A stretch of DNA of 64,000 nucleotides from CAWVWF01 sp963933885 (GTDB taxonomy: Bacteria > Bacteroidota > Bacteroidia > Flavobacteriales_C > GCA-002722245): NCBI GenBank assembly GCA_963933885.1, contig CAWVWF010000001.1:1-64000 (forward strand), in the 5' to 3' direction. Below, piece after piece: positions 1-9,178 of this stretch. Each line of letters opens with the position of its first letter. The stretch's first letter is position 1. The position numbers and the translations under genes were made by a program. Below the pieces are notes generated by a model. It was not told where the DNA came from. It was given only the letters and a program-made list of their open reading frames with translations, and did no database searches.

Positions 1-184
1 CGTACTTCTTGATTTGAGCGAAGCGGTAATCTAGAAGGTAAACTATCCGATTTATTCAATTGTATTAATTACGGGAATCATTTGTTCGTTTCACTCGGTA
101 GTAATCGGTGTTCAACTACGCTACAATTTAACTCCGATTATAAATCGGATAGTTTACCTTTTAGATTGAAAATCAAAAAGTACG
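1..184. repeat. Palindromic dispersed intergenic repeat, full-length copy
   Basis: The left arm (1-55, starting CGTACTTCTTGATTTGAGCG) and the right arm (about 130-184) are imperfect inverted copies: the reverse complement of the right end starts CGTACTTTTTGATTTTCAAT and continues through AAGGTAAACTATCCGATTTA, which also occurs near 36-55. The middle carries further internal inverted pieces (ATCGGT / ACCGAT type). Shorter copies lie at 4451-4536 and 12089-12150, and a degenerate one at 1385-1414. It has no coding capacity. The organisation resembles REP/BIME-like or MITE-like non-autonomous elements; no transposase that could move it is in the window, so the class is inference. Confidence 0.7.
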
Positions 185-195
185 CAGTAAAACAA

Positions 196-720
196 TTACT
201 TAAAACTCGGATTTATTTTTACTAAACGATAAATCAACTCAAATTTCTTATCGAATTCTTTACTATTTTTCTTGATGTATTTCTTGAATTTTTTAGAGGA
301 ACTAAACTTGTCTTTAAACTGCTCTCTATTGATGGTATAGCCAAATAAAGTATCTCCTTTTATCTCATACTTAAAGAAGTAATATAGCACTCTACCTTTT
401 TTATCTAGCGGTCTAATATTTATATAATCTTGTCCATTAATTGTGGTTGAATGAGCTACGTGATTATCAAGTTGATTTAACCTTTCGCCGTCTTTTGTAA
501 AATCCACAGCACTAAATATGTAATTATGCTCATCTAAAGCACTCACTTTAATAGCCATTTCTAATTTACCTTCTTCATTGAAGTTAGCCCATGCTCCTAA
601 AACGTTTGAATCAATTTGAGAATGATTACTTTTAGAAATCGGAACTCCAGATGTGTAAAATTCACAGCTTATTGTTGACATTGCAATCGATACGAGAATG
701 AAAAATTTAAATAAATTCAT
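196..720 (-). CDS. Hypothetical lipoprotein, 174 aa
   Basis: This is a small predicted lipoprotein of unknown function. The N-terminus MNLFKFFILVSIAMSTISC is a lipoprotein signal with a lipobox-like end (T-I-S-C) at Cys19. The mature part is lysine-rich toward the C-terminus and has alternating hydrophobic strands around YIFSAVDF and LYYFFKYEI, as in small beta-sandwich or lipocalin-like lipoproteins of Bacteroidota. The ATG start directly precedes the signal peptide. The gene sits alone between the palindromic repeat at 1-184 and the OsmC gene. I do not recognise a family. Confidence 0.7.
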   Translation of the reverse strand: MNLFKFFILVSIAMSTISCEFYTSGVPISKSNHSQIDSNVLGAWANFNEEGKLEMAIKVSALDEHNYIFSAVDFTKDGERLNQLDNHVAHSTTINGQDYINIRPLDKKGRVLYYFFKYEIKGDTLFGYTINREQFKDKFSSSKKFKKYIKKNSKEFDKKFELIYRLVKINPSFK

Positions 721-871
721 ATTTGCGTTTTTAAGGTTCGTAAACTAATCGTTTTTACCACAACTTTTAGAGTTTGATAAAGGTTATGAAATCAGAAAAT
801 AAAGTTGGGTGAATCTAATACGTATTAACACATATCATTATTTTAAATGATACATTAAATGTTAAGATTTA

Positions 872-1327
872 TCAAACTGTTTTGATATCATAACTAATAT
901 CAAAATTTACCGAATTGGCAATAAAACAAAGCTTACCAGCTTGAGTATGTAATGCAGAAGCTTGATCTGATTGTGACGAATCCACTAATACAACTTGAGG
1001 CTTTAAGACTACAGACTCAAAGCGTCCAGTTCCATTCTCATCAACTTTTAATATTCCTACAGCATTATCCTGATATGAAGTGATTTTTATTCCTTCTTTC
1101 CTACATAAATACAAGTAAGACATCATGTGACAAGCAGACAAGGCAGATAACAAGAGATCTTCTGGATTATATAAAGTTGGGTCTCCAAAAAACGGTTTGT
1201 CAGCAGAGCCTTTTAATGTAGCTTTTCCATCAATACTAATTTCATAAAAACGGTCCTCTCGGTGATGCGTTCCATTTTCATCACCTAACCATTTCAATTC
1301 TAAAGTATAATCGTACTTGTTGCTCAT
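872..1327 (-). CDS. OsmC-family protein
   Basis: This is an OsmC/Ohr-superfamily protein (about 151 aa), a family of cytoplasmic thiol peroxidases that reduce organic hydroperoxides. The family pattern is visible: an N-terminal beta region ending in GDPTLYNPEDLLLSALSACHMM, whose Cys is the expected peroxidatic residue, and a second Cys in AGKLCFIANS near the C-terminus where the resolving Cys lies. The start at 1327 is chosen over an upstream TTG at 1336 because that TTG falls inside the predicted promoter -7 element (1334-1341). The 5' leader would then be only a few bases. The gene is monocistronic. The exact substrate cannot be read from the sequence. Confidence 0.88.
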   Translation of the reverse strand: MSNKYDYTLELKWLGDENGTHHREDRFYEISIDGKATLKGSADKPFFGDPTLYNPEDLLLSALSACHMMSYLYLCRKEGIKITSYQDNAVGILKVDENGTGRFESVVLKPQVVLVDSSQSDQASALHTQAGKLCFIANSVNFDISYDIKTV

Positions 1328-1333
1328 TCGATT

Positions 1334-1365
1334 CAAATGTACTCAATTCCTTATTCTGAACCCAA
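1334..1365 (-). promoter_or_regulatory. Predicted promoter of the OsmC gene
   Basis: On the minus strand TTG (1365-1363), a 21-base spacer and TACATTTG (1341-1334) match the Bacteroidota sigma-factor consensus TTG-N17-23-TAnnTTTG. The -7 box ends six bases before the ATG at 1327, so the mRNA would be nearly leaderless. Confidence 0.6.
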
Positions 1366-1384
1366 TAGGATAATCCATAGTTTT

Positions 1385-1414
1385 TCGTGCTTTTTAATTT
1401 GAGTGAAAAGTACA
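1385..1414. repeat. Degenerate copy of the palindromic dispersed repeat
   Basis: The stretch CGTGCTTTTTAATTTGAGTG followed by AAAAGTAC matches the left end of the repeats at 1 and 4451 with several substitutions and lacks the rest of the unit. It is short, so relatedness is likely but not certain. Confidence 0.35.
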
Positions 1415-1520
1415 ATTGTAAGATTAAGGTATAAATAAACCTCATTTGGTTTTCGTCTTTACTTCAATTTCTGAATACCAGATTTAATTTATTCTTTAAT
1501 TATTATCTTGAAATATTCCT

Positions 1521-3788
1521 CTACTTTTTATGAACGATAGCTGTTTTTAAACCATTTGAAGTTTGAATTTGGATAACATATGTTCCATAAGTTGTTTGAG
1601 ATCCAAAGTTGATTTCTAGCTGATTATTTACAATTATTACCTCAATTTCTTGTGCTTTTCCAATCATATCAAATGCTTTAACGGTTACATCTTTATCAGT
1701 AGGGTCTAAAGTCATATTGATTGTATTATCAAATGGGTTTGGCCAAGCCTTTAGTATATTATAAGAATTTACTTCTTGGACTGCTACATATTCTGCTCCT
1801 CCACATAGCAAAACATTCGATGTTGTATCAACACAGTAATCAAGATGTATTATTTCAGTATTTGCGAGAACAATATCAACCGTATGTAAGGTATCTTTTC
1901 CAATTCCAGGATAATCAACTACAACTTGATATTGACCAGATGGTAAATAATCGAAGACATAGTCTCCATTAAAATCCGTCTCCGTCATCATTACAGTTTT
2001 AGAAGGTGGAATTCTATCCAATATCACATCTAATCCAGCAATAGGATCTGTTCCTTTATTCGTTCCATCATATAGTATTGTCCCAGACAAACGTCCTAAT
2101 GGAGTTCCAGTCATAGCTATAGTAGTATCTATTTCAATATCTACTCTTAATTCATTACAGATATCTTTTCCTAACTGGAATGAAACTTCCCATTCTTTAA
2201 GTCCACCAGCATAAGTTGGTAACCATGTTGAATAAGTCGTTCTATTTGGAACAACCTTAATAAAGTAATCGATGTTGCTTAAGTTTTCAAATTTGAATTC
2301 CCCATTGTTATCTATTGTTAAAGTATCTACTCCAATCGTATCAAGAATTTGAGAACCTGATACATCTGCGAAAAGGTAAACTAATCCATCTTTACAAGAA
2401 TCATTTAAAACAGTAGCAACTCCTCCTACAGTAGTAACATTTGAATAATCATATTTTTTTTCATTCGCTCCCATCATACAGACGGCATCTCTTGTTACTC
2501 CATTAATATCAACATCAAATGGAGTTCCCAGGTTAGTACAAGATTTCATTAATATTTTAGTTTCACATTCTAGTTTTAAGCTAGATAAACTTTCAAATAC
2601 TGGTAATACACCTATTGTATTCGTTGAATAATTATTTTGCCATTCGGTTAAGTCCTTGAAAACTGCAGCAATTCCAGTTGTAGTTACAACTGCAACATAA
2701 GATCCATTGTGTCCAAAGTTATTGTTGTTAAAACTTACAACCCCAGTAATATCTAATAGTTGTACTAATTCTCCACCATTATCATTAGAAAAGATATTGT
2801 TTTGAATGTTTACCATGCTAACATCATCAAGACTAAAGGCATTACTTAAATTAGTAACATGCTCACATCGAACCGTATTGTGATAAACTTGGTAATTTTG
2901 CCCTCCACTTAAAGAAACTCCATCTAAAAATGGCTTTGAAACAACATTGTTATATATTTTCATTTCACCTGAAGCAGCAATAGTATTATGAGAAAGCACT
3001 GAAATTCCGATTTTTTTAGGATCTAATATTATGTTATTACTTATTACAGATTCATTATCTGAATCCACTACATATATCCCTGTATAACTGGGATCTGTAA
3101 TTAAGTTGTCGTGTATTTTTAATGATGAATACCTAGTCAGCGCTATCGAATGCCAGCTTTGCAGATTTAAAGTATTACTTTCTATTATTATCTTATCTGA
3201 TTTGTTTTGCACAAAATTATTAAGGTATACAGCGCAACTTCCATTGGTAAACACATTGTTTCTAATTATTATTGAATCTAATATTGAATTCGAGTTTCCT
3301 AGAATAATTGCCATATCAGGAGATAGAAATGGAGTTACAGGTGCAGTAAATTCACAGTTTTCAATAGTAACATCAGACGATGTTGCGTCTAAAGATATAG
3401 ATGTCCCATAACTTGCATGTGTAGTTGTAAAAGATATATTCTTAAACTTAAAATGAGAACCATTTTTTATACTAAACGCATAATTTGTTACTACGGTACC
3501 ACTTACTGAAAATTTAGTGGCTAAAGTTCCTTCACCTTGGAAAGTGATTGTATTAACTTCAGATGCACCGTCGATCATTCCCAATTGTACTTTTTCGTTC
3601 CATACTATACTTTGATCTAGCTGGAAAACAACTGGTCCTAAAATTCCATTTATTAAACCTAATTTCACAGCAGCTAAACTTGTATATGTTCCTGATGGTC
3701 CAACAGTATATGTCCCTGGATTTAACCCTGCCGCGTGTGTCAATATAGATGTAGACAGGGCAATAAGTAGGAGTGATAATTTTTTCAT
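1521..3788 (-). CDS. Secreted right-handed beta-helix protein with T9SS type A sorting domain
   Basis: This is a 755-aa cell-surface or secreted protein. Residues 1-19 form a Sec signal peptide ending THAAG. Residues of about 60-400 show recurrent short strands rich in N, V and I (IENCEF, IIRNNVF, IIESNTL, ISNNIIL, IYNNVV, IQNNIF), the pattern of a pectate-lyase-like parallel beta-helix. Around residues 565-640 there is a carboxypeptidase-regulatory-like beta-sandwich (GRLSGTILYDGTNKG, DFNGDYVFDYLPSGQYQV). The last ~75 residues form a T9SS type A tail, starting at AWPNPFDN and ending GTYVIQIQTSNG. No catalytic residues can be assigned, so it may bind or cleave polysaccharide, or be structural. 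Confidence 0.85.
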   Translation of the reverse strand: MKKLSLLLIALSTSILTHAAGLNPGTYTVGPSGTYTSLAAVKLGLINGILGPVVFQLDQSIVWNEKVQLGMIDGASEVNTITFQGEGTLATKFSVSGTVVTNYAFSIKNGSHFKFKNISFTTTHASYGTSISLDATSSDVTIENCEFTAPVTPFLSPDMAIILGNSNSILDSIIIRNNVFTNGSCAVYLNNFVQNKSDKIIIESNTLNLQSWHSIALTRYSSLKIHDNLITDPSYTGIYVVDSDNESVISNNIILDPKKIGISVLSHNTIAASGEMKIYNNVVSKPFLDGVSLSGGQNYQVYHNTVRCEHVTNLSNAFSLDDVSMVNIQNNIFSNDNGGELVQLLDITGVVSFNNNNFGHNGSYVAVVTTTGIAAVFKDLTEWQNNYSTNTIGVLPVFESLSSLKLECETKILMKSCTNLGTPFDVDINGVTRDAVCMMGANEKKYDYSNVTTVGGVATVLNDSCKDGLVYLFADVSGSQILDTIGVDTLTIDNNGEFKFENLSNIDYFIKVVPNRTTYSTWLPTYAGGLKEWEVSFQLGKDICNELRVDIEIDTTIAMTGTPLGRLSGTILYDGTNKGTDPIAGLDVILDRIPPSKTVMMTETDFNGDYVFDYLPSGQYQVVVDYPGIGKDTLHTVDIVLANTEIIHLDYCVDTTSNVLLCGGAEYVAVQEVNSYNILKAWPNPFDNTINMTLDPTDKDVTVKAFDMIGKAQEIEVIIVNNQLEINFGSQTTYGTYVIQIQTSNGLKTAIVHKK

Positions 3789-3914
3789 AATAAAGGTCTT
3801 GAATTCCTAAAAGTCTACTACGGTTTTTCCCGCAAAAAAGTTATAAGAAATACTGAACTATTTATTAGCTTGAATTATGATTTATTCATAAAGGAAATAT
3901 TTCTTTAGAAGACC

Positions 3915-4385
3915 TTATTTTTCTATCATATCATAAATCGTTTCCAAATCAAAAGTTAAACTCAATCGGTTTTTCCAAATCGAATTAAAGTCCTTCACAA
4001 AATGGAAATTGTAAGAGTAGCTAAGTTCAGTAAAGTATAAATTGAAGCCTATTTTTGGTCCTAGCGTAAATAATGATCCTTCATCAGTGTTCCAATATTG
4101 AGTGGCAAGTCCAAACATTAAAATATAATAAGCTGAAGATTCAAATCTAACATTGAATTTATTATTACTTGCACCGTTTATATCTGTTGAAAGTTTAAAT
4201 TCTGCTCCTAATGGCGGACAACCGGGACAATCTGCTAAATATCGATATCGAAGCCCCGTATTGAATTGCCAATTTTGTTGATAGTTTATGCCTACATATG
4301 GAGCTAATGTCCATTCATCTAATTCCAAAGAGGCCTCGCTATTGAAGGAAAGAGAAATCAAAAATATGAACAATAGGTTTTTCAA
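3915..4385 (-). CDS. Hypothetical outer-membrane beta-barrel-like protein, 156 aa
   Basis: This small protein has a cleavable signal peptide (MKNLLFIFLISLSFNSEAS). The mature part has alternating aromatic/hydrophobic strands (WTLAPYVGINYQQ, FNTGLRYRYL, AYYILMFGLATQYW, FTLGPKIGFNLYF, ELSYSYNFHF) separated by short polar loops. This resembles an 8-stranded outer-membrane barrel of the kind common in Bacteroidota. A CPGCPP loop could hold a disulphide. No family is recognised. It lies between the beta-helix T9SS gene and a copy of the dispersed repeat. Confidence 0.6.
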   Translation of the reverse strand: MKNLLFIFLISLSFNSEASLELDEWTLAPYVGINYQQNWQFNTGLRYRYLADCPGCPPLGAEFKLSTDINGASNNKFNVRFESSAYYILMFGLATQYWNTDEGSLFTLGPKIGFNLYFTELSYSYNFHFVKDFNSIWKNRLSLTFDLETIYDMIEK

Positions 4386-4450
4386 GATCTTGGGATTTAT
4401 TCTTGAATACTAAAGTAAAGCTTTTCTTCAAAAGTTCGTTTCAAGCTCTT

Positions 4451-4536
4451 CGTACTTCTTGATTTGAGTGAAACGGTAATCTAGAAAGTAAAAGATCCGA
4501 TTTTCAATCGGTATTATACATAAAACAAAAAGTACA
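4451..4536. repeat. Short copy of the palindromic dispersed repeat
   Basis: It begins CGTACTTCTTGATTTGAGTG and continues through GGTAATCTAGAAAGTAAA, nearly identical to positions 1-43. It ends in AAAAAGTAC, the inverted form of its own first bases. About 86 bases, so the central part of the 184-base copy is missing. Confidence 0.6.
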
Positions 4537-4564
4537 ATGATAATTAGCCATTTTCTTAAACATC

Positions 4565-4594
4565 TTGCGATTAGGATTAAAAAGGTTATTTTTG
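4565..4594 (+). promoter_or_regulatory. Predicted promoter of the SulP gene
   Basis: TTG (4565-4567), 19 bases, then TATTTTTG (4587-4594): a complete match to the Bacteroidota consensus, 37 bases upstream of the ATG at 4632. Confidence 0.7.
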
Positions 4595-4631
4595 CACTCG
4601 GAATATCAAACTATTATAACCTGTTTATTGC

Positions 4632-6170
4632 ATGAAAAAAGTACTTAACTTATTTGATTTAACTCAAAAGGTAAATATCAAAACAGAAGTTTTAGCAGGT
4701 TTAACGGTTGCTATGACTATGATTCCTGAATCATTATCATTTGCAATTCTAGCTGGTTTCCCTCCGTTGATGGGATTATACGCTGCTTTCATTGCAGGTT
4801 TAGTTACCGCTGTTTTTGGAGGAAGACCAGGGATGATTTCGGGTGGAGCTGGTGCAACAGTAATTGTTTTGATGGCTTTAATGAAATCAAATGGGATTGA
4901 ATATGTTCTTGCGGCAGTTGCTTTAGCAGGAGTAGTTCAAATTTTGATAGGAGCATTTAAGCTGGGTAAATTTATTCGTTTGGTTCCGCATCCAGTAATG
5001 TTTGGATTTGTAAATGGTTTAGCCATTATTATATTCATGTCTCAAATGGATCAATTTCAAATAGATGTTAATGGTAACATGGAATGGCTTACTGGAACAC
5101 CAATGTTAATTATGGGTGGTTTAGTTGCTTTAACTATTGCAATTGTTGTGTTATTACCTAAACTTACTAAGGCGGTCCCATCTTCACTAGTAGCGATAAT
5201 AGTAGTTTTCTTACTTGTATATTTCTTTAATATAGATACAAAAACAGTAAAAGATATTGCATCAATAAGTGGAGGTTTTCCTCCGTTTCATATTCCTCAA
5301 ATCGCTTTAACTTGGGAAACTTTTGAGATAATTGCTCCACCTGCTATGATTATGGCAGCGGTAGGATTAACAGAAGGTTTACTTACTTTAAACTTAGTTG
5401 ACGAGATTACTGAAACGAAAGGAGATGGAAACAGAGAGTGTATTGCTCAAGGAAGTTCTAACATACTTAACGGGTTTTTCTTCGGAATGGGAGGTTGTCC
5501 TATGATTGCTCAAACACTGGTTAATTTATCAGCTGGATCAAGGGCACGTTTATCAGGTATAGTTGCATCATTAACGATTTTATTGATTGTATTGGTTGGT
5601 GCTCCAGTAATTGAATTGGTTCCAATGGCAGCATTGGTTGGGGTTATGGTTATGGTTGCATTCGGAACATTTGAATGGGCTACACTTAGAATATTCAACA
5701 AGATGCCTATTAGCGATGTTTTATTAGTAATAATCGTTGCAGCAATAACAGTTATCCTTCATAATTTAGCCTTTGCTGTATTGATTGGAGTTATAATTTC
5801 TGCATTGTTTTTCGCTTGGGAAAGTGCTAAAAGAATTAGAGCTAAGAAATACATTGATGAGAATGGAGTTAAGCATTATGAGATCTACGGTCCACTGTTT
5901 TTCGCTTCTACAACTACGTTTACAGAGAAGTTTGATGTTTCAAATGATCCTAATGAAATAATTATAGACTTTAAAGAAAGTCGTGTTTCTGATATGTCGG
6001 CGATTGAAGCTTTAAACGTTGTAACTAGCCGTTATCATAAGGCGGGAAAGAAGGTTCACTTAAGACACTTAAGTAACGATTGTATTGCGTTATTAAAGAA
6101 CGCTGAAGCGATTATTGATGTTAACATCATGGAAGATCCAACTTACAAGTTACCTGTAGATCAGGCTTAA
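4632..6170 (+). CDS. SulP-family anion transporter with STAS domain
   Basis: This is an inner-membrane secondary transporter of the SulP (SLC26-like) family, 512 aa. Members move sulfate, bicarbonate or other anions. The N-terminus (TVAMTMIPESLSFAILAGFPPLMGLYAAF) is the family signature, and hydrophobic helices continue to about residue 395. A cytoplasmic STAS domain occupies about residues 415-505, with the characteristic VSDMSAIEAL segment. The length is normal for bacterial SulP. A strong promoter precedes it and the GldM-C-like gene follows 9 bases after its stop, so the two are probably cotranscribed. The transported anion cannot be decided from sequence. Confidence 0.92.
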   Translation: MKKVLNLFDLTQKVNIKTEVLAGLTVAMTMIPESLSFAILAGFPPLMGLYAAFIAGLVTAVFGGRPGMISGGAGATVIVLMALMKSNGIEYVLAAVALAGVVQILIGAFKLGKFIRLVPHPVMFGFVNGLAIIIFMSQMDQFQIDVNGNMEWLTGTPMLIMGGLVALTIAIVVLLPKLTKAVPSSLVAIIVVFLLVYFFNIDTKTVKDIASISGGFPPFHIPQIALTWETFEIIAPPAMIMAAVGLTEGLLTLNLVDEITETKGDGNRECIAQGSSNILNGFFFGMGGCPMIAQTLVNLSAGSRARLSGIVASLTILLIVLVGAPVIELVPMAALVGVMVMVAFGTFEWATLRIFNKMPISDVLLVIIVAAITVILHNLAFAVLIGVIISALFFAWESAKRIRAKKYIDENGVKHYEIYGPLFFASTTTFTEKFDVSNDPNEIIIDFKESRVSDMSAIEALNVVTSRYHKAGKKVHLRHLSNDCIALLKNAEAIIDVNIMEDPTYKLPVDQA

Positions 6171-6179
6171 TTTTAGATC

Positions 6180-6821
6180 ATGAAAAAATTTGCCTTAATA
6201 ATATTTACATTATTCTTTAGTCTACAATCTTTCGCAGGTGCTAAAAACCTACGTTTAATACCAAAAATGGCTGTTGCTTTATACTTAGGTATTGAAAACC
6301 AAGTACAGCTGATTGGTGATAAAATAGACTTGAAAGATGTTGTCTTAGATTGTAACGACCTGGTTATTTCTGAAGCAAAAGGTAATGCTCAATTTATAGT
6401 TTTGTGCAAGGACAAAGAAAGAACAGAAGTAAAAATTACAATTAGAAGTAAGGCGGGAAAGAAGCTTGGTAAGCTAAAAGTTATATTCATTCCAATACCC
6501 AATCCCCAGGCAACTGTATTAGGCTTAAAGAGTGGTGAAATCACTAAAAAACAATGTGATAAAGCCAAAAAACTAAAGATTGAAATGGTTGATTTCCCTT
6601 TCGATATTAAAGTTGAATTGGTGAGGTTCACAATGAAAATGTTTGTTGGAGGTGACATTATTGAGTTTCGTAACAAAGGCGAAAAGTTTAATGGTGCAAT
6701 GACTAAATGGTTAGGTAAAGTTAAGCGTGGTGCAACAATAACTTTTGATAACATTGAAGTTGAAATGCCAAACGGCGAGAAAAGAACAATCGCTCCATTA
6801 GTATTTAATTTAGTCGAATAG
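6180..6821 (+). CDS. Stand-alone periplasmic protein resembling GldM C-terminal domains
   Basis: This is a 213-aa exported protein (signal peptide MKKFALIIFTLFFSLQSFAG). The mature sequence follows the pattern of the last two periplasmic domains of GldM, the rod of the gliding/T9SS motor: KMAVALYLGIENQVQL (GldM-type K-M-N-V-x-Y-x-G-V-x-N), a domain end at IPIPNPQATV (GldM-type V-P-D-P), then DFPFDIKVELVRFTMKM and VKRGATITFDNIEVEMPNG (GldM-type D-F-D-F-D ... RG-x-K-x-x-x-x-D-I-K-A-x-G-P-D-G). The GldM transmembrane helix and first periplasmic domains are absent. It is probably in an operon with the SulP gene (9-base gap). The assignment is by recalled family pattern, not by a search. Confidence 0.7.
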   Translation: MKKFALIIFTLFFSLQSFAGAKNLRLIPKMAVALYLGIENQVQLIGDKIDLKDVVLDCNDLVISEAKGNAQFIVLCKDKERTEVKITIRSKAGKKLGKLKVIFIPIPNPQATVLGLKSGEITKKQCDKAKKLKIEMVDFPFDIKVELVRFTMKMFVGGDIIEFRNKGEKFNGAMTKWLGKVKRGATITFDNIEVEMPNGEKRTIAPLVFNLVE

Positions 6822-6950
6822 TACCAAGAAATTAACTCCTCAATTAATCACCTTATCAACCTAAACGGGCACTCTACTTTAAGAATAGGGCAGTCTGTCA
6901 ATTTCATATTTTAAACAGAGTGAATTTAGATACTTTTACCAAAAAAAAGC

Positions 6951-8978
6951 ATGTCTAAGATTCTTACAATTTTCTTTTCAGCAATATCTCTTTTCAGTTT
7001 CGCTCAATGTCCTTCTGGAAATGTAGTACTTAACAACCAAGCCGAATTAGACGCTTTTGCAATTTCACATGCTGGCTGTACTAGTTTTACTGGAAATCTT
7101 GAAATAAAAGACACGCAATTAAAAGATATAACAGACCTATCGGCATTAACTAATTTAGATACGATTTGGGGGGATTTAATCTTTACTTATCTCCGTCAAC
7201 CTATCGATTTGAATGCATTATCAAATCTGAAATATGTTTCGGGTGCTTTATCAATTACAGAATGTGATAGTTTACCTTCTCTTGAAGGATTAAACAATTT
7301 AACAGAAATTGGTGGAGAGTTTACAATTTACAGATGTGATTCTCTTGAAAGCTTAGCTGGTTTAGATAATCTGACGACTATTGGATCAACAAGAATATTT
7401 GATTCAAAAAAATTAAGTGTTTTAAGTGGAGTTCCTAATCTAACAAGATGTTTAGGTGATTTCAAACTAGAGAATTCAAGAGTCACTGATCTAACAGGAC
7501 TGGAAGCTCTTGAGACAATTGGAGGAGGATTAACTCTAAATTACAATTACCTATTAACTAGTTTTAATGGTCTTACCAATTTAGATTCAATACTTGGAAG
7601 GTTTTACATTACAAAGAATAACAAATTAACAACTACCCAAGGTGTTGTTGCTCTGCGATCAATTGGATCGTTAGAGATTTTGAGGAATGATAAATTGGCA
7701 ATGATCGACTTTCCTACTTTATCATATGTAAAAAGTTCAATTACAGTAGAAGACAGTGATTCAATAAAAAATTTCCTTCCTGGAATGCCAAGCTTAATAG
7801 AACTGAATGGATACTTACAAGTATATAATACACCTATAGAAAGCTTTTTAGGACTTGAATCTTTAGTTAAAATTAAAAGCGGACTTTACGCCTTGCTATG
7901 TCCTGATTTTACAGGATTTTACGGATTAGAAAACTTAGATACGATTGAAGGAACGATGTCTTTATCTCAATGTCATATGGTTACTGATTTTGAAGGTATT
8001 AGTTCATTGAAAACTGTTAATGATCTTAACATTATTAATAATTTAAGACTTAAAAATGTTAACTGTTTCTCTCAACTTACAAGCGCAAAAAATATCACTA
8101 TTAAAGAATGTGATAGCTTAGTAAGTATTGACTCTTTACATAATATTACTTCTGTAACTGATGTACTTACTCTTAAAGACAATCCTTTACTAGCCAGTTT
8201 AAATGGTTTAGAAAACTTGGCACTGGCAGAAGCTATTTCTTTATTCAATTTGCCAAAACTAACATCTGTTTCTCCTCTATCTAAAATTAAAGTGCTTCAT
8301 GAAGGTTTTCTTGTTTACAATACAGGAATAAAAGACTTTACTGGAATGTCTCAATTAGACTCAATAAATGAGTTGTTTTATGTTCAGTACTGTGATTCTC
8401 TTGAATCATTTAATGGGTTATCGAACTTGAAATTTATCGGTTCAGACTTTATCGTAAGTAATGATTCAAACTTAGTTGATATGACTGGATTATCTAGCTT
8501 AACAACAATAACTGATTTAATTGAAATTTACGAAAATCCTAAACTTGTTTCAATAGAAGGATTAGAAAATCTAGCTATATCCGTTGATGCAGATGTTGAA
8601 ATATATGATAACGATTTACTTACTTTCTGTGCGATAACAAGTGTTTGTGATTACTTAGCACTAAATCCTGGAGGTTCTGATATTTATGATAACGCAACTG
8701 GTTGTGATAATGAAACTGAAATACAAAATGAATGTTCTGTTACCTCTGTAGTTGATATTAAAGCAACGTTTACTGTTTACCCTAACCCATTTAATAATTA
8801 TCTAACTGTAGAAGGGATGAATGAACATTCAAGTTATACTGTAACAGATATATCTGGTAGGACAATAATCACATCAAATTCTGAAAGCATAAATACGGCG
8901 GGATGGAACAAAGGAGTTTACTTCTTTAAAGTGATGGATAATAATCAATCCTTTACATACCAACTTGTGAAACGTTAA
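6951..8978 (+). CDS. Receptor L-domain/leucine-rich-like repeat T9SS protein
   Basis: This is a 675-aa secreted surface protein. A signal peptide (MSKILTIFFSAISLFSFAQ) is followed by CPSGNVVLNNQAELDAFAIS, the usual opening of Bacteroidota L-domain proteins. Some twenty repeats of about 23-26 residues follow, of the form L-x-x-L-x-x-I-x-G-x-L-x-I-x-x-C-x-x-L-x-S-L-x-G-L-x-N (about 45-590), predicting a right-handed solenoid. The C-terminus is a T9SS type A sorting domain beginning VYPNPFNNYLTV and ending YQLVKR. A role in adhesion or protein binding is inferred; no enzymatic residues are evident. It is monocistronic, with 129 bases between it and the preceding gene. Confidence 0.85.
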   Translation: MSKILTIFFSAISLFSFAQCPSGNVVLNNQAELDAFAISHAGCTSFTGNLEIKDTQLKDITDLSALTNLDTIWGDLIFTYLRQPIDLNALSNLKYVSGALSITECDSLPSLEGLNNLTEIGGEFTIYRCDSLESLAGLDNLTTIGSTRIFDSKKLSVLSGVPNLTRCLGDFKLENSRVTDLTGLEALETIGGGLTLNYNYLLTSFNGLTNLDSILGRFYITKNNKLTTTQGVVALRSIGSLEILRNDKLAMIDFPTLSYVKSSITVEDSDSIKNFLPGMPSLIELNGYLQVYNTPIESFLGLESLVKIKSGLYALLCPDFTGFYGLENLDTIEGTMSLSQCHMVTDFEGISSLKTVNDLNIINNLRLKNVNCFSQLTSAKNITIKECDSLVSIDSLHNITSVTDVLTLKDNPLLASLNGLENLALAEAISLFNLPKLTSVSPLSKIKVLHEGFLVYNTGIKDFTGMSQLDSINELFYVQYCDSLESFNGLSNLKFIGSDFIVSNDSNLVDMTGLSSLTTITDLIEIYENPKLVSIEGLENLAISVDADVEIYDNDLLTFCAITSVCDYLALNPGGSDIYDNATGCDNETEIQNECSVTSVVDIKATFTVYPNPFNNYLTVEGMNEHSSYTVTDISGRTIITSNSESINTAGWNKGVYFFKVMDNNQSFTYQLVKR

Positions 8979-9178
8979 ATAAAGGTCTTACAAGTTATTT
9001 TTGGTATTCGCACGACACCTTATACTTGATATCTTAATATTCCTGTACTTTCGAATGTTTAATTTCTTTTGTTTATTTACATTAACCAACTTTACAAGCC
9101 GTATACTACAAAATAAATCCCTGTCTTGGTTATCAATAAAGTAGAAGTATAGTAATCCTATTTCTATTTGGCCTTATT

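Noticed and set aside
3106..3411. 101-aa plus-strand ORF inside the beta-helix gene
   Set aside because: It is antisense to a well-supported T9SS gene and has no family pattern.
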